Position numbers and translations under genes: made by a program. A model generated the notes under the pieces. The model did no database searches and was not told the origin of the DNA. It saw only the letters and a program-made list of their open reading frames with translations. Below are positions 50,216 to 62,938 of a stretch of DNA of 64,000 bases, piece after piece. The DNA comes from Trichoplax adhaerens (taxonomy: Eukaryota; Placozoa; Uniplacotomia; Trichoplacea; Trichoplacidae). Each line of letters begins with the position of its first letter. Position 1 is the first letter of the stretch. The stretch lies in assembly GCF_000150275.1 (NCBI RefSeq), contig NW_002060964.1, forward strand, positions 957,370 to 1,021,369. Direction: 5' to 3'.

Positions 50216-50690
50216 TTATTATATTATTGTACTTTCTTATTACTCATTCCTGATTTTCCTTTTATGTGATTTCTTTAATCGAAATGGCAAACTATCAACT
50301 ATGGACTCGATGAGTGGATTAAACTGATAGCCCTGTTTATCGAAAATATTTAAAAGTTGATAACTCTCTGATAAATATTACTTGTATTATCATTCTAAAT
50401 ATGACAAACAGGAACGTCTGATAAAATCAAAGTGCAGCATTACCATTTATAACTGTTATATCATGCTTCACTCACATAATCGATGGGCAACACCAGTGAT
50501 CCTACTAATGAGTAAAAGAATCAAGTTAAGCTGTTCATCTTCTAAATTTTATTGTAATTTGATGTGTTTTACATCATTTTGTTAATTCTTTTAATTACAT
50601 CATACAGTAAGAACTGTTTCATCTACATTTAATGTCAATATATAATTTGTCGTAGGCCTACATCTATTGTACAGCACAGTAAAATGTAAG
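50216..50690. other. Gap after PEX16
   Basis: PEX16 3' flank, AT-rich. A 67-codon ORF (50382-50585) lacks any signature. Confidence 0.5.
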
Positions 50691-53399
50691 CCTGTAGGGC
50701 AACGACAGCACTTGAACTTATTTGCTTATTATTTCGAGTATACTTTTGAAATAAATGATGTGCAACAAATGAAAATTACTTGTATACCACTCATCTGGCG
50801 ATCGTGAACTGGAAAAAATTAAAAGTATGCTCATAACCGATACGCAATGACTATCGCTAAAACCCGTTAAATTATCGAAGTCTTATATAAATAAATTAAT
50901 ATGATTTTAACCTTTGATACTTGACTGAATCATGTCAAAGAAATTGACAATAATTACGCTAGTTTCAATCGCCTTCCTTTCATTAAAAATTATTACCGAT
51001 GAACATTAGTCAACTTTACTTTATACAACCTGTACCTTCCTTACCTTGTACGATAAATTTGCAGACTTATCAAGACTAAGGATTTAATACTATTATGACC
51101 CGATTTCATATTAATATCTATAATGTCTCAACGAATCTAGATTGCCTTGCCTAATAGAGGCCGATCTAAAAATTCATTCAATTCCCCATTTCTTTGTAAA
51201 ACTGTTACGAAGTAGAAATTTTCTAATTGGTTTACTATGTTGGACTCGTAGTTATGATTCGTATAGTGAACTCTTATTCTTATTACAAGAAAATCTTACA
51301 AAAAAAGATCGTGACAAACAATCCAAGGAGCAACAATAGGAATATTTTTATTTAAATTATAATTGAATACTACTTAATTATAATAATACAATTTTCTTCA
51401 ATAATCAGCATTGATGAATGTGTAGTACTGAGCTAATAATAAATGAAGCTGATAATTAAAAAATGATGTATTGTAATGTAACGTTTGATTCTGATTTTGG
51501 GGCCAATAAATACTCAATAGTATGGAAGAGATATATTTCCTATTTATAAACTTGTACCTGTCGATACCTTCTATAGCGTATTTACTGAAGAACAAATTTA
51601 AAATTAATAGGCAATCATTATAGCTATGCGTTGTGGGTATAAAATCGATTAACTACTAACTTCTACCGTATCTAGCTCTATTTTATGCTTTAAATTGAAA
51701 TTAATTTCAAGCTCTCCAAAACATAATTCTGTACGTGAATTGTTATCCATCGATTTTCTAGTAAGTATTACAGGCCAAAGACAAGTAGAAACTAGCAAGT
51801 TACTGTAATGAAAATCGTATCTTAGAGCACAATTAAACTCTGATAACTACATGTCGAAAGATTGAAATCATCTTCGAGCTAATTAAGCCTCATAGCCGTT
51901 ACTAATAGTATTTGATACTATACTTTTTTAATTAATAAAAGTTTAGCTCCATAGCTAAAATTGACAATAATTTAACACTACCTACTAACATTGTAAAGGA
52001 GTATTAAAACAAGAAGCAATTCAATTAACCCTTACTTAACGTTGTAATGATAATTTTACAATTGCTTTCCACTTTTCAGAGTAGCATTAACAATACCTTC
52101 TACTAATGAATAACAATGGATACACGATTACGTAGCAGCCAAGAGAAAATTGCTCAATTAAGCATAGAAAACTGATTTGAAACACTACTACCAGATGTTA
52201 TAGCTGATAAATTTAAAGCCCTAATTCACTTGGGATAATTACAACACGGCTTAGGGTACATGAGTAAAATTAGAAATTCTCTTTAATCGTTGAACGTGTT
52301 CCCAGACTTTATTTAATCAAGAAACGTTAGATTGCAATCAAGTATTAACAAGTTCAATCATTCTACGGCCAAATAAGCACACTTAATCGCATCGATATTT
52401 TGCAATAGAGGTAGATTAAAAGCATCTATCTCATCGACTATGCTTAATAATAATACTAATACATACACGTCAGAAAGCTCTGCTTTTTTAGTCGTCCAAC
52501 TTTGCGTTACGACATTGGTATCGGTTAGTAATATCGCTTTAGTGGTAATCGTGGCGTTCTCTAAAAATTTACACGATTTATCTTATAACTTTATTATTAA
52601 TGTATCTATATCCGATATTATTTCATCTATCATACAATATACATATATCGGTACATCAATCTCAACCGTTTCAATGCCTAGACCTGTAGGTGTTGTTGTA
52701 TGTCCAATAGCATATGGACTTACGGTTACATCGATCAATACCTCTATTACAAGTTTAACTATGATAAGTATCTATCGATTTAAAATCGTTACTTGTCCGT
52801 TAACATTTCGAGATACAACTATTTTTAAACATTGTACTAAGTTTATTATACTGTCTTGGCTTATAAGCGTCATATTCGCTACCCCTGCTTTCCTAATAGG
52901 AACTTATAATTCAGCCACGAACAACTGTGACTTTGGCTTCCCTTATGGTAACATCTTCAACGTTGTCTATTTTTCGATTACCTTGCTATTCGTGTACTTG
53001 ATTCCAGGAATAATAATGTTAAGGAATTATAACCGTATCGTTATCAGTTTATCTTCTCAAATATCTGATAACACTGCTATATCTCATGACCGCGAAGCTT
53101 CTATTAATCGTACACGAAGCGTTATTCGAGTTTTTATTGTCGCAACACTGGCACAAACATTACTGACATTGCCCTATATTATGACTATGTTGACTTATTC
53201 AATACTCAATCAAAGCCAATTTCAGCTACTCTTTAACAATCCCCAATTTTTTGTAGCCAACTTTATATCGTTTGCGAGTAATACCGTATCCTACTTGATA
53301 AATCCATTTATATTCTTGATTTTCGATAAAAATGTAAAAACGTCAATGTATGACTTATGTCTTCGAATTCGTGATAGACGTAGTAATACGAAATCATGA
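50690..53399 (+). repeat. GPCR duplication unit A
   Basis: Starts with a block containing CTTGAACTTATTTGC, TATTTCGAGTATAC, AAATGA..TGCAACAAATG and CTGGCGA. The same block recurs at about 54060, 58860 and 61570. It runs through flank shared with the other units (51411-51900 closely matches 59873-60343) to the receptor gene. Confidence 0.8.
52440..53399 (+). CDS. Class A-like orphan GPCR, copy 1
   Basis: Intronless, 319 aa, seven hydrophobic helices. Short N-terminus with Asn-X-Thr sites. TM1 has SNIALVVIVAFSKN. TM2 has NVSISDIISS in place of the usual LAxAD core. The Cys pair for the TM3-ECL2 disulphide is present (VVCPIAYG and NNCDFGFPYG). The end of TM3 reads ISIYRFKIVTCPL where DRY would be, so Asp is replaced by Tyr. 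TM7 ends NPFIFLIFDK, a variant of NPxxY with a following aromatic, and the C-tail is short. Start ATG sits in ATCGACTATG, a context shared with copy 2 (ATCGATTATG in copy 3). Probably a lineage-expanded rhodopsin-type receptor; the ligand is unknown. Confidence 0.9.
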   Translation: MLNNNTNTYTSESSAFLVVQLCVTTLVSVSNIALVVIVAFSKNLHDLSYNFIINVSISDIISSIIQYTYIGTSISTVSMPRPVGVVVCPIAYGLTVTSINTSITSLTMISIYRFKIVTCPLTFRDTTIFKHCTKFIILSWLISVIFATPAFLIGTYNSATNNCDFGFPYGNIFNVVYFSITLLFVYLIPGIIMLRNYNRIVISLSSQISDNTAISHDREASINRTRSVIRVFIVATLAQTLLTLPYIMTMLTYSILNQSQFQLLFNNPQFFVANFISFASNTVSYLINPFIFLIFDKNVKTSMYDLCLRIRDRRSNTKS

Positions 53400-53990
53400 T
53401 TAATTTATCAAAGTAGCTACATCGGATACGGTGTCATTTTTCACTAGCCATTTAGTCTTAGATAGCTTGCGTACTATTTATAGTGTTTATTACAATCTAG
53501 TCATTATTATGGATCAAGCTACGAATACTGTAACTTAAATACAGATTATTGATAGAGAACCTGTTCGCTATTTAACAGGTTAATTGTTATCCCATTCTTA
53601 TTCTAAAGCGGATCAAATTTGTGCTATAATAACTTCGATATGTAATCAAGATAGGTACTTTCTCACTATTTGTGGGATATATAGTTATCCAATCCTTATT
53701 CTGAAGTTAGCAGGACTAAATTGTTACTATAATAAGTTTGGTAAGAGATAATGATAGAGCTCTCTTTCGCTATTAATAGAGTTAGTGGCTATCTAGTTGT
53801 TACTCTAAAATAGACCAAATTAAAACTATAATAAAGTGACACGAAAGAATATTAGAGAACTTACTTACTACTCCTATTTATGCTCTTAATAGATATTCAA
53901 TTGCTATTTTACGACGGATCAAAATTACTACTATGATAATTTTATTATACTGTAGAACCATATTAAGGATATTGTCTTTTAACGATATTA
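53400..53990. repeat. About 105-bp degenerate satellite after GPCR copy 1
   Basis: Four drifting units, each with AGAGAACTTGCT.ACTATT, ATAG.GTTAATAGTTATC, CTTATTCTAAA and GATCAAATTACTACTATAATAACTT.GATA. The same satellite follows copy 2 (57040-57520) and is reduced to one unit at 60440-60560. Confidence 0.75.
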
Positions 53991-54049
53991 ATCTCTTCTA
54001 CAGTTATCCTGATTTCATCATGTAGTTAATCTGGTAGAAATCGAAACCT

Positions 54050-56889
54050 ATAGAACAGCGAAACCACTTCAACTTATTTTTTGCTTATTATTTCGAATAT
54101 ACACATACATTCGAAATAAATGACATGCAGCAAAACGGAAAATACTCGTATATCGCTCACCTGGCGAACTTTAACCGGAAATAATTAAAGCTTGCTCTTA
54201 ACTAATACAAAATATGTAATGACCATCAACAAGACCCGTTAAATTATTACAATCTTATAATAGTAAACTATAATAATTTAACTATTGATACTTGACTGAA
54301 TTATGTCCCAAAAATGGACAATAATTACAATACTTTTTATCGCCTTCCATTAATTTAAAGTTCCCACCGATGAACATAAGTCAACTTTATTTTATACATG
54401 TCGTATCTTCCTTACCTTCTGCAATAACTTTGAAAACTTATCAAAACTGAGAATTTAATACTATCATTGTACGATTTCGTACTAACATTTATGGGATCTT
54501 AACGAATCTAGATTGTCTTGACTAGTAGAGGCTGATCTAAAAGTTCATTCAACTCTTTATTTCTTTATAATACACTAAAATAGAAATACGTTTTATTTAA
54601 TTATGATTGAATAAAGCATAAATATAATAGTGCAAGTTTTCTTTTCTTCAATAATCAAAAATGATTAACGTGTACTACTGAGCTAATAATACATGATACT
54701 GGTAATTAAAAAACGAAATATTGGAATGTAATGTTTGAATCTAACTTTGGGTCAATAAATACTCAACAGAATTGCAAAGGTATATTTCTTACACATAAAC
54801 TGATACCTGCCAACCTACTCCTTAGCATACTTTATAGAAGACATTTAAAATTATTAGACATCATCTAGCTATGCATCTTCTTGAAGGTATAGAAGTGATT
54901 GCTAATTTTCTATTATATCTAGCTCTATTTTATGCTCCCAATTGAAATCCTAATTGATTCTAAGCATCCACGACACTATACTGTACATGAGTGGTTATCA
55001 ATCGATTTTCTAGCAGGTATTATAGGCCAGAAATAAGCAGAAACTATCAATTTACTGTGATGATAATCATATCTTATAATGCAATTAAACTCCGATAACT
55101 ATGTATTCAAAGATTGAGATCATCTTCGGGCTAATTAAGTCTTATAGCTGTTACTAATAGTATTTGATACTTCATTTTATTAATGAATAAAGTTTAGCTC
55201 ATAGCCAAACTTTAATCGGTATAAGCCCGATTAATAAACGATCAGATTGAAAACTTCGATATTCTTCATACTTTCTCCTTCAAAGCATTTATAATTTTTC
55301 TCATTCGCTTCGTTCTACATGCTTAAAAGTAACTTCAAAATAAAGTAATATCAACTATCCGTTTAGCCTATACATTCTATTTACTTTAAAAATAGATGAC
55401 TTACGTTACAAAAATTGGTAATAATTTAGCAGTATCTTCTAACATTGTACAAAAGTACGATAAGAACAAAGAGCAATTAAATCAACGCTTATTTAACATT
55501 GCGATGATATTTTACATTTGCTTTCGACTTTTCAGAATATCATTAGCAATACCATCTATCAATGAGTAACAATGGATAAATAAGTAAATAGTAGTAAAGG
55601 GGAAATAACTTAATTAAACATAAGAAGTTGATGTCAAATACTACTAACAGATGTTACAGCTGACAAATTTAAAGCATTAATTCACTTAAGATAATTACAA
55701 GACGGCTTAGGCATTAGTAGCCCCTAACTTAGGTTATAACAATAAAATTAGGTGAATTTCTTTCAATCGTTAAACGTATCTCAAACTCAATTCAGTCGAG
55801 AAACGTTAGATTCCAATCAAGTATTAACAGACTCGATCACTCTGAACGAAGCTCTCTACGGTCAAATAGGCATATTTATTCGTATGAACGTTTAGCTACA
55901 GATGTAGATTAAAAACATACTCATCGACTATGTATAATAATACTACTCACACACAATCGCAAGAAATTTCTATTTATTTAATTATTCAGTTTTGCCTTGC
56001 TACATTGACATTGATTAGCAATATCGCTCTAGTGGTGATTGTGGCGTTGTCTAAAAATTTACACGATCAATCGTATAACTTTATTATTAATGTATCTATA
56101 TCTGATATTATTTCATCGATCATACAGTATACATATGCCATTATAGCAATCCCAACTGTTTCAATATCTAGACCTGTTGTTGCAGTGGTATGTCGATTAG
56201 CATATGGAGTTTTGGTTACATCGACTAATACCTCTATTACAAGTTTAACTATGATAAGTATCTATCGATTAAAAATCGTTACTTGTCCGTTAATATTTCG
56301 AAAAACAATCATTGTTAAGCATTGTAATAAGTTTATTATACTATCGTGGCTTGTAAGCGCCGTGTTCGCTATCCCCGCTTTCCTAATAGGAACATATAAT
56401 CCAGCGACAAAAAACTGCGACGTTGGCTTCCCTTATGGTAAAATCTTCAACGTTGTCTATTTTTCGATTACCTTGCCATTCATTTACTTGATTCCGGGAA
56501 TAATAATGTTAAAGAATTATAGGCGTATCGCAACCAGTCTATCCTCTCAAATATCCGATAACATTGCTGTAGCTCATGACTGCGAAGCCTCCATTAATCG
56601 TACAAGGAGCGTTATTCGAATTTTTATCATTGCGACACTAGCACAAATATTAATGACATTGCCCTATATTATATCTTCCTTGACTTATGCGATACTCAAT
56701 CAGAGCCAATATCAGGTAGTCGCTGATGATAATCTCCAATTTTTTGTAATGTGGTCATCGTTTGTGATTAATAACGCATCCTACTTGGTAAATCCGTTTA
56801 TGTTCTTGGTTTTCGATAAAAATGTTAAAGTTACAGCGCATGATTTATGTCTTCAAATTCATAATAGTTGTAATAATATGAAATCATGA
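54050..56889 (+). repeat. GPCR duplication unit B
   Basis: Same order of flanking blocks as unit A, more diverged. The shared stretches include TACTGAGCTAATAATACATG (54680), the CTATTTTATGCT region (54920) and the pre-gene block with AAACGTTAGATT..AATCAAGTATTAACAGA (55800). Confidence 0.75.
55930..56889 (+). CDS. Class A-like orphan GPCR, copy 2
   Basis: Intronless, 319 aa, alignable along its whole length to copies 1 and 3 without large gaps. Starts MYNNTTHTQSQ with Asn-X-Thr sites. TM3 carries VVCRLAYGVLVTS and ends ISIYRLKIVTCPL (Tyr in place of the DRY Asp). ECL2 has KNCDVGFPYGK. TM6 follows RTRSVIRIFIIATLAQ. TM7 ends NPFMFLVFDKNVK. All frames are open, so it appears functional. Transcribed in the same direction as the other two copies, 2.5 kb behind copy 1. 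Confidence 0.9.
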   Translation: MYNNTTHTQSQEISIYLIIQFCLATLTLISNIALVVIVALSKNLHDQSYNFIINVSISDIISSIIQYTYAIIAIPTVSISRPVVAVVCRLAYGVLVTSTNTSITSLTMISIYRLKIVTCPLIFRKTIIVKHCNKFIILSWLVSAVFAIPAFLIGTYNPATKNCDVGFPYGKIFNVVYFSITLPFIYLIPGIIMLKNYRRIATSLSSQISDNIAVAHDCEASINRTRSVIRIFIIATLAQILMTLPYIISSLTYAILNQSQYQVVADDNLQFFVMWSSFVINNASYLVNPFMFLVFDKNVKVTAHDLCLQIHNSCNNMKS

Positions 56890-57039
56890 GTAATTTATCG
56901 AACTAGATATATCAGATATGGTATCATTTTTCACTAGACACTTAGTCTTAAATAGCTTGTATACTTTTTATAGCTTTAATTGCTATATAACTGTTATTCT
57001 GAAATGGATCGAATTACAGCTATAGTAACGTTGAAGTGG

Positions 57040-57520
57040 AATAATGATAGAGAACCTACTCACTATTAACAGGGTTATCTCTTCCTTATTTTAAAACGGA
57101 ACAAATTACCACTGTAATAGCTTCGATACAAAATCAAGTTAGAGTACTTGCTCAATATCTGTAGAGTTGATGATTATCCAATAGTTATTCTAAAATTAAA
57201 TGAGCCGAATGACTACTATAATTACTTTTATACGAAATAATGTTAGAGTACATGCTCATCATTAATAGAGTTAATAGTTATCGAATCCTTATTCTAGAGC
57301 TAGATCAAATTACTACTACAATGACTTTGAAACGAGATAATGTTAGATCTCTTACTTACTATTGATAGAGTTAACGGTTATCTAATTATTACTCTAAAGT
57401 AGAATAAATAACTACTATAATAACGCGATACGAAATAATGTCAGAGAACTTGCTTACTATTTATGCTGTTAATGGTTATCTAATCGCTACTTTCAAATGG
57501 ATCAAATGACTGCCATGGTA
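57040..57520. repeat. About 105-bp degenerate satellite after GPCR copy 2
   Basis: About five units like those at 53400-53990, with phrases such as AGAGAACTTGCTTACTATTT, GTTAATGGTTATCTAATCG and GATACGAAATAATGT. Confidence 0.75.
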
Positions 57521-57529
57521 ACTTTATTA

Positions 57530-58850
57530 TACTAATGAACGGAAATATGTTCTGTACTAAGCAATACATTGAAAGAAAACTCGTAACTAGATTATCTTAC
57601 TATACATACTTCCTAGATAGGTACATTACTGGATCAAGTCCGTAGAATAAAAACATTATTATATTAGCTATTTGTTTTTGTTTTCAGTAAATGATCTAAA
57701 ACATACATATTGCACATGTGCATTCTGTTCGCTTGTATAATTTTTATACCACGAAGGCTCAAAATAAAGTGCCAAGCTTTCATTTGAGTACGTTATTAAG
57801 TTATTAGCTCACATAATTACAATTTCAACCGGTTTTTATTCTTGTAGACGGCGATATTATTTATATTAATGCGTAAAATTGTATATTTCTGACATTTTTC
57901 AAATGCTACAATCAGAGGATTTCAGAATAAACTATGTTATCAGCGTAAGGGCTGCTGTCTTCAGCTAATTGTGCGTTTAAGCTAAATTTTTAACATTATG
58001 CACATTATGCATGCGGCTAAGAGCAACATATCGTTGACCATTAGGAAAAAATAATCGATCTAAATATAGTCCAATTTTATTCGATGTTTACCCTTGTGAT
58101 TTATTAGCAGTAATAGCAAATACTGGTCTAACTGGAAATTGCTTTCGCTATATATGAAAGGGATACATTTGTTTAGCTATATAATATTATTACTTTATAT
58201 CCTAGAACATATGAGCTGTTTCCAATACACTTTATTGGGTAGTGTTGAATCATTAAACAGTAACATAAGGTTTATTATAAAGCAAATTCTATTAAAATTG
58301 ATATACATTACGACGTGAAAATGATATTTTACAGTCATTCCGGTTATATCATATACTTAATCTAGTAAAAATCGTAATCTATAGAACAGTGAAACTGTAG
58401 TGTTTACTTCTAAATACGGTATAGTCTATTTTTAGTAAAAGTCAATTTCCACTAGATTGTAGCATAACTCTAAATATGTATAATTTATATTTAACAAAAT
58501 ACTCTGTGGAAATCGCTTTGAATCTAGCTCAATTATATCGTAGCCCTGTCTTAACATAGAAGTAACATATTCTTATTAGTCTTTTATGATTTCCTCCTGC
58601 TGTGCTTCATACATTATAAAAGCTATCTTCTTTCACCTATCTCGTTAGTTAGTTCTGCTAGTTACACGGTAAGCTTGCACGCTTTACCTATGCTACATTA
58701 CTATAGCTATTCGACTGGTCACGTCGTTATACACGCTGTAATCTCACACGGTTTTTCCTTTGCACTAATTCCAATAAACTCTATTCCTCTACTAAATTAA
58801 CTCTGGTAATTTACTGTGATCATGACGAATCCACAATCTTCCGAAACATC
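57530..58850. repeat. Downstream flank block, duplicated at 60590-61550
   Basis: Both copies contain ATTCAGTAAATGGTCT-like sequence (57685, 60769), GTGTATTTCTGATATTTTTCAAAT (57884, 60970), GATTTATTAGCAGTAATGGCAAA and the GAACACATGAGCTG region. No coding potential. Confidence 0.7.
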
Positions 58851-58857
58851 ACAGAAA

Positions 58858-61560
58858 CCACTTTAACTTATTTACTTTATTATTTCGAGTATACGCGTAC
58901 GCTTGTAATAAATGGCATACAGCAAACGGAAAATACTCGTATATCGCTTGTCTGGCGAACTGTAACTAGAAAAAATTAAAGCACACTCTTTACCAATACG
59001 CAATCAGTAAAAATTGTCATATGAAATATAAAATTGATATAAAATCAGTCATTATAAGCCTGATTAATAAATGATCGGATTTAGAACTTGAATATTGTTT
59101 GTACTTTTTACCTGGAGTTATTTAAGATACTTACTCATTCTATTCAATGTATACGTTTAGAAATACTTTCACCTAAAGCTGGATTAATTGATCTATACGT
59201 TCTATTTATATTAAAGGTAGATAATGTACGTTATAAAAATTGTTAATCATTTAATGTTACTTGCTAATATTATAAAGGATACCGATGTGAAAATTTATTT
59301 AATCCTCTATTTCTTTATAATATACAAATGGAACAAGAATAGAAATATTTTTGTTTAATTGTGATTGAATACCCAATACTGAATAAATATAATAATGCAA
59401 TTTATTCAATAATCAGCATTGATGAATGTGTAGTTGTTACGGTATGAACTACCGTGAAGAAATAGCTATCTAAATTTGGTTAATATAATATAGTGATATT
59501 ATATTACAACTAGTTATTTACTATAGGAATTACTCTAATTATAAATGTGTTACAGTAAATTTAATGCTGTGCTGTAATGTGCACTGAAATGATTCTGTGA
59601 ATGGACATACTGTATTCCGACTGTGAAAAACCAGTTATCTCACCTAAGTATTTTTATAAGATTACTTGTGAATGTTAGCTGCTGTAGAAGGGTATATAAG
59701 CCCTTCAGATAGTTGAATAAAGCAGTTCTCAATTGTATAGTTGTTTTAACGTAGGATCAAAGGCGTCTAAATTCTTGTGAGGTAGTTAAGGGATACTGAA
59801 TCCCGGAGACTATAGTAATTTAGAGATTTGTTTTACGTTATCCTTGTCACGAAGCTGGTTTGTGACAGTAGTACTGAGCTAATAATAAATGAAGCTGATA
59901 ATTAAAAAATGATGTATTGTAATGTAACGTTTGATTCTAATTTTGGGGCCAATAAATATTCAATAGTATGGAAGAGATATATTTCCTATTTATAAACTTG
60001 TACCTGTCGATACCTTCTATAGAGTATTTACTGAAGAACAAATTTAAAATTAATAGGCAATCATTATAGCTATGCGTTGTGGGTATAAAATCGATTAACT
60101 GCTAACTTCTACCGTATCTAGCTCTATTTTATGCTTTAAATTGAAATTAATTTCAAGCTCTCCAAGACATAATTCTGTACGTGAATTGTTATCCATCGAT
60201 TTTCTAGTAAGTATTACAGGCCAAAGATAAGCAGAAACTAGCAAGTTACTGTAAAGAAAATCGTATCTTAGAACACAATTAAACTCTGATAACTACATAC
60301 CGAAAGATTGAAATCGTCTTCGAGTTAATTAAGCCTCATAGCCAGATAGAGAAGACCTATTCACCGTCAATTTTAGCAATGTTCCACATAGTTTATAATG
60401 TATGTTCCACATAGATTATAAACTTCACAATATCTGTTCATAATAATGTGACACGAAATAATGGAAGAGAACTTGCTTACTCTTTATACAGTTAATAGTT
60501 ATCTAATCGCTATTTTCAAATAGATCAAACTCTCTACTATGATAACTTTGCTATACTTTAGAGCCATGTTATCGATATTATTCTAAAATAATATCAATAA
60601 ATTATCCGTTTGAATGAATACAAACGTATTCTGCACAAAGAAACACATTAATTAAAGGAAATTTACAGCTAGGCTATTTTACTAAACGAGTATACGCTTC
60701 CGAGAAGGTACAATTAGAGATCAAGCCCATACAATAAGTATATTATTATTATATCTGTTTATTTTGTATTCAGTAAATGGTCTGGAATACAAAAATTTCT
60801 TATGTGTATTCTATTCGTCTGCATAGTCTTTACATCTTGACGACTTAAAATAAGGTGCTATGCTTTAATTTTTCTACGTTGTTATGTAAGAAACTTGTAC
60901 AATTGCAACTTTACCCAATTTTTATTTTTATAAATAGCGATATTATTTATATCAATGCATAAAATAGTGTATTTCTGATATTTTTCAAATTAAATAAATT
61001 ACGTTATCAACATAATGACTGCTGTATTTAGCTAATGTGCATTTTTAGCTAAAATTTAACATTACTTAAGCTCGCATGTGGCTAAGAACAATGTATAGTT
61101 GACTATGAGAAAACATCGATCGGTCTAAATATAATTTAATTTTATTCAATGTTTGCTCTTATGATTTATTAGCAGTAATGGCAAACCTTGGCCTAACTAC
61201 AAATTTTGTTAGCTTCATATGGTAGGGATACGTTTGATCAGCTTTATAACATTATTACTTTATATCTTTAGAACACATGAGCTGGTTCTGATACAGTTTA
61301 TTGCTTAGTGTTGAAACATCAGATAAATTACGTAAGGTTTATTACAAAGCGAATTCTCACAAACTTTAAATTTCATCATCCAATATTTTTCAGATTTTAA
61401 TTCGAAAAATTAATTCTATAGTATTTCTAAATACTGTTGCATTTATAGATTCAATTTCTGAAATTATACAAAACTGATATAATATATGATGTGCAATAAT
61501 ATTTTACAGTTATCGTGATTTATCATATACCATACTTAATCAAGAAGAAAATGAAAGCTG
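58858..61560 (+). repeat. GPCR duplication unit C, receptor gene deleted
   Basis: Carries the opening block (58858), the upstream flank (59873-60343, almost identical to 51440-51900 of unit A) and the downstream satellite and flank (from about 60440). The 319-codon gene and its proximal 5' region are absent. Similarity to the upstream flank stops at about 60343, after CCTCATAGCC. Downstream-type sequence begins within 100 bases. Confidence 0.75.
59435..59867 (+). mobile_element. Solo LTR of a retrotransposon, 433 bp
   Basis: Begins TGTTACGG and ends TTTGTGACA. Flanked by the 5-bp target duplication GTAGT at 59430-59434 and 59868-59872. The unit A copy of the same flank (ATGTGTAGTACTGAGC, around 51420) has the empty site, which proves insertion. 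Internal TATA box (GGGTATATAAGCCC) and poly(A) signal (AATAAAGC) near 59690-59720 fit U3-R-U5 on the plus strand. Confidence 0.9.
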
Positions 61561-61912
61561 ATGGGCAACGAGAGCTCTTGAACTTGTTTGCTTGCAATTT
61601 CGAGTACACGCGTGCATTTAAAATAAATGACATGCAACAAATGGAAAATACTCGTATACCGCTCGTCTGGCGAACTTGAACTGGAAAAAATTAAAACATG
61701 CTGTTAATCATTACGCAATGTTCAATGGCTATTGCTAAGATTCGTTAAATTATTAGTGCCATAGCCAAACTTTAGTTGGTATAAGCCCGATAAACAAATC
61801 ATCAGACTTGAAACTTCAGTATTGACCATTCTTTCTCCTTGAAATCTTTTGTAATCCTTTCTTATTCTATTTATTCTCTACGTTTAAAAATAATTTGAAA
61901 CTAAAGTAGGGC

Positions 61913-62474
61913 TGTGATGAAATCCGATCACAAAAAATTCCAAAGTTGTAGAAGATTAGAACTTTATTAGATCTAATACAAAGACTAGCTACACACAGCT
62001 CTACTTTAGTTAAAATACAAGTACTGAAAAACTTCTAGAATGAACAACAGATAATCTAATGTCTCCTGCTTTATACCTTCCGTAGCCTTCGCAGCTACAA
62101 TCAGCATAGCAACACTCTATCATATTTTGCACGTATTCAGCTTATTATTAGTCACAATATTTTACAACGAACCGCTATTAATCCAATATGGAAATGATTA
62201 CAGCATTTTCGTAGACATTATTCCTACCACTCAAAGTATAATGAACTAAGCACATCCTAATACATGATTTAAAATTCTATTTCTACCTCTAACCTTATTA
62301 GTAGCTCAACATCTTTCTGTATATAGCCATCTGTACTCTAGCATAGAGTCTATCCTTACAGTCTATAATTATGGGCTACTAAATATATCATAAGATAAAT
62401 ATAGAAAAGACACTACTGTACTTCATACTAAACATGGCTAATAGTCTATAATTGCAATATTAAGCTACTTTACA
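61913..62474 (-). mobile_element. Second solo LTR, 562 bp, different family
   Basis: Begins TGTGATGAAATCC and ends ACTTTACA on the + strand. Target duplication AGGGC lies at 61908-61912 and 62475-62479. Sister units B and C lack it at the matching place (about 55340 and 59175). Read on the minus strand, it has AATAAAG about 50-60 bases before its end and a CTATATACAG box upstream, so it probably lies in minus orientation. No sequence similarity to the LTR at 59435 is evident. Confidence 0.8.
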
Positions 62475-62938
62475 AGGGCTAACTGTTCAATTGGTCTATA
62501 TACATGTACTCTATTTACTTCAAAAAGAACGACATACGTTATAAAAATTGACAATCATTTAACGTTACATTCTTATTACTGTCATTGTAATGCCTTTCAT
62601 TAAGAATAACAACAGATAAATGATTATCTAATAGTAAAGAGAAATTAGCTCAATTAAGTATGACAAATTGATATGAAAACAATACTGCCAGATGTTACCG
62701 CTATCAAGTTTCAAGCATTAATGTACTAGGGATAATTACAAGACGGCTTAGATTACAAGTGTAAAACTAGAAGAGTTCCCTTTCAATCGTTGAACGTATT
62801 TCCAAAACTCAATTAATCAAGAAACGCTACGTCATAATCGAGTATTAACAGATTTAATCAATCCACAGTCAAATAGGCTTATTTAATCGTATAGAATTTT
62901 AGCTATAATTGTAGATTAAAACATCCAACTCATCGATT

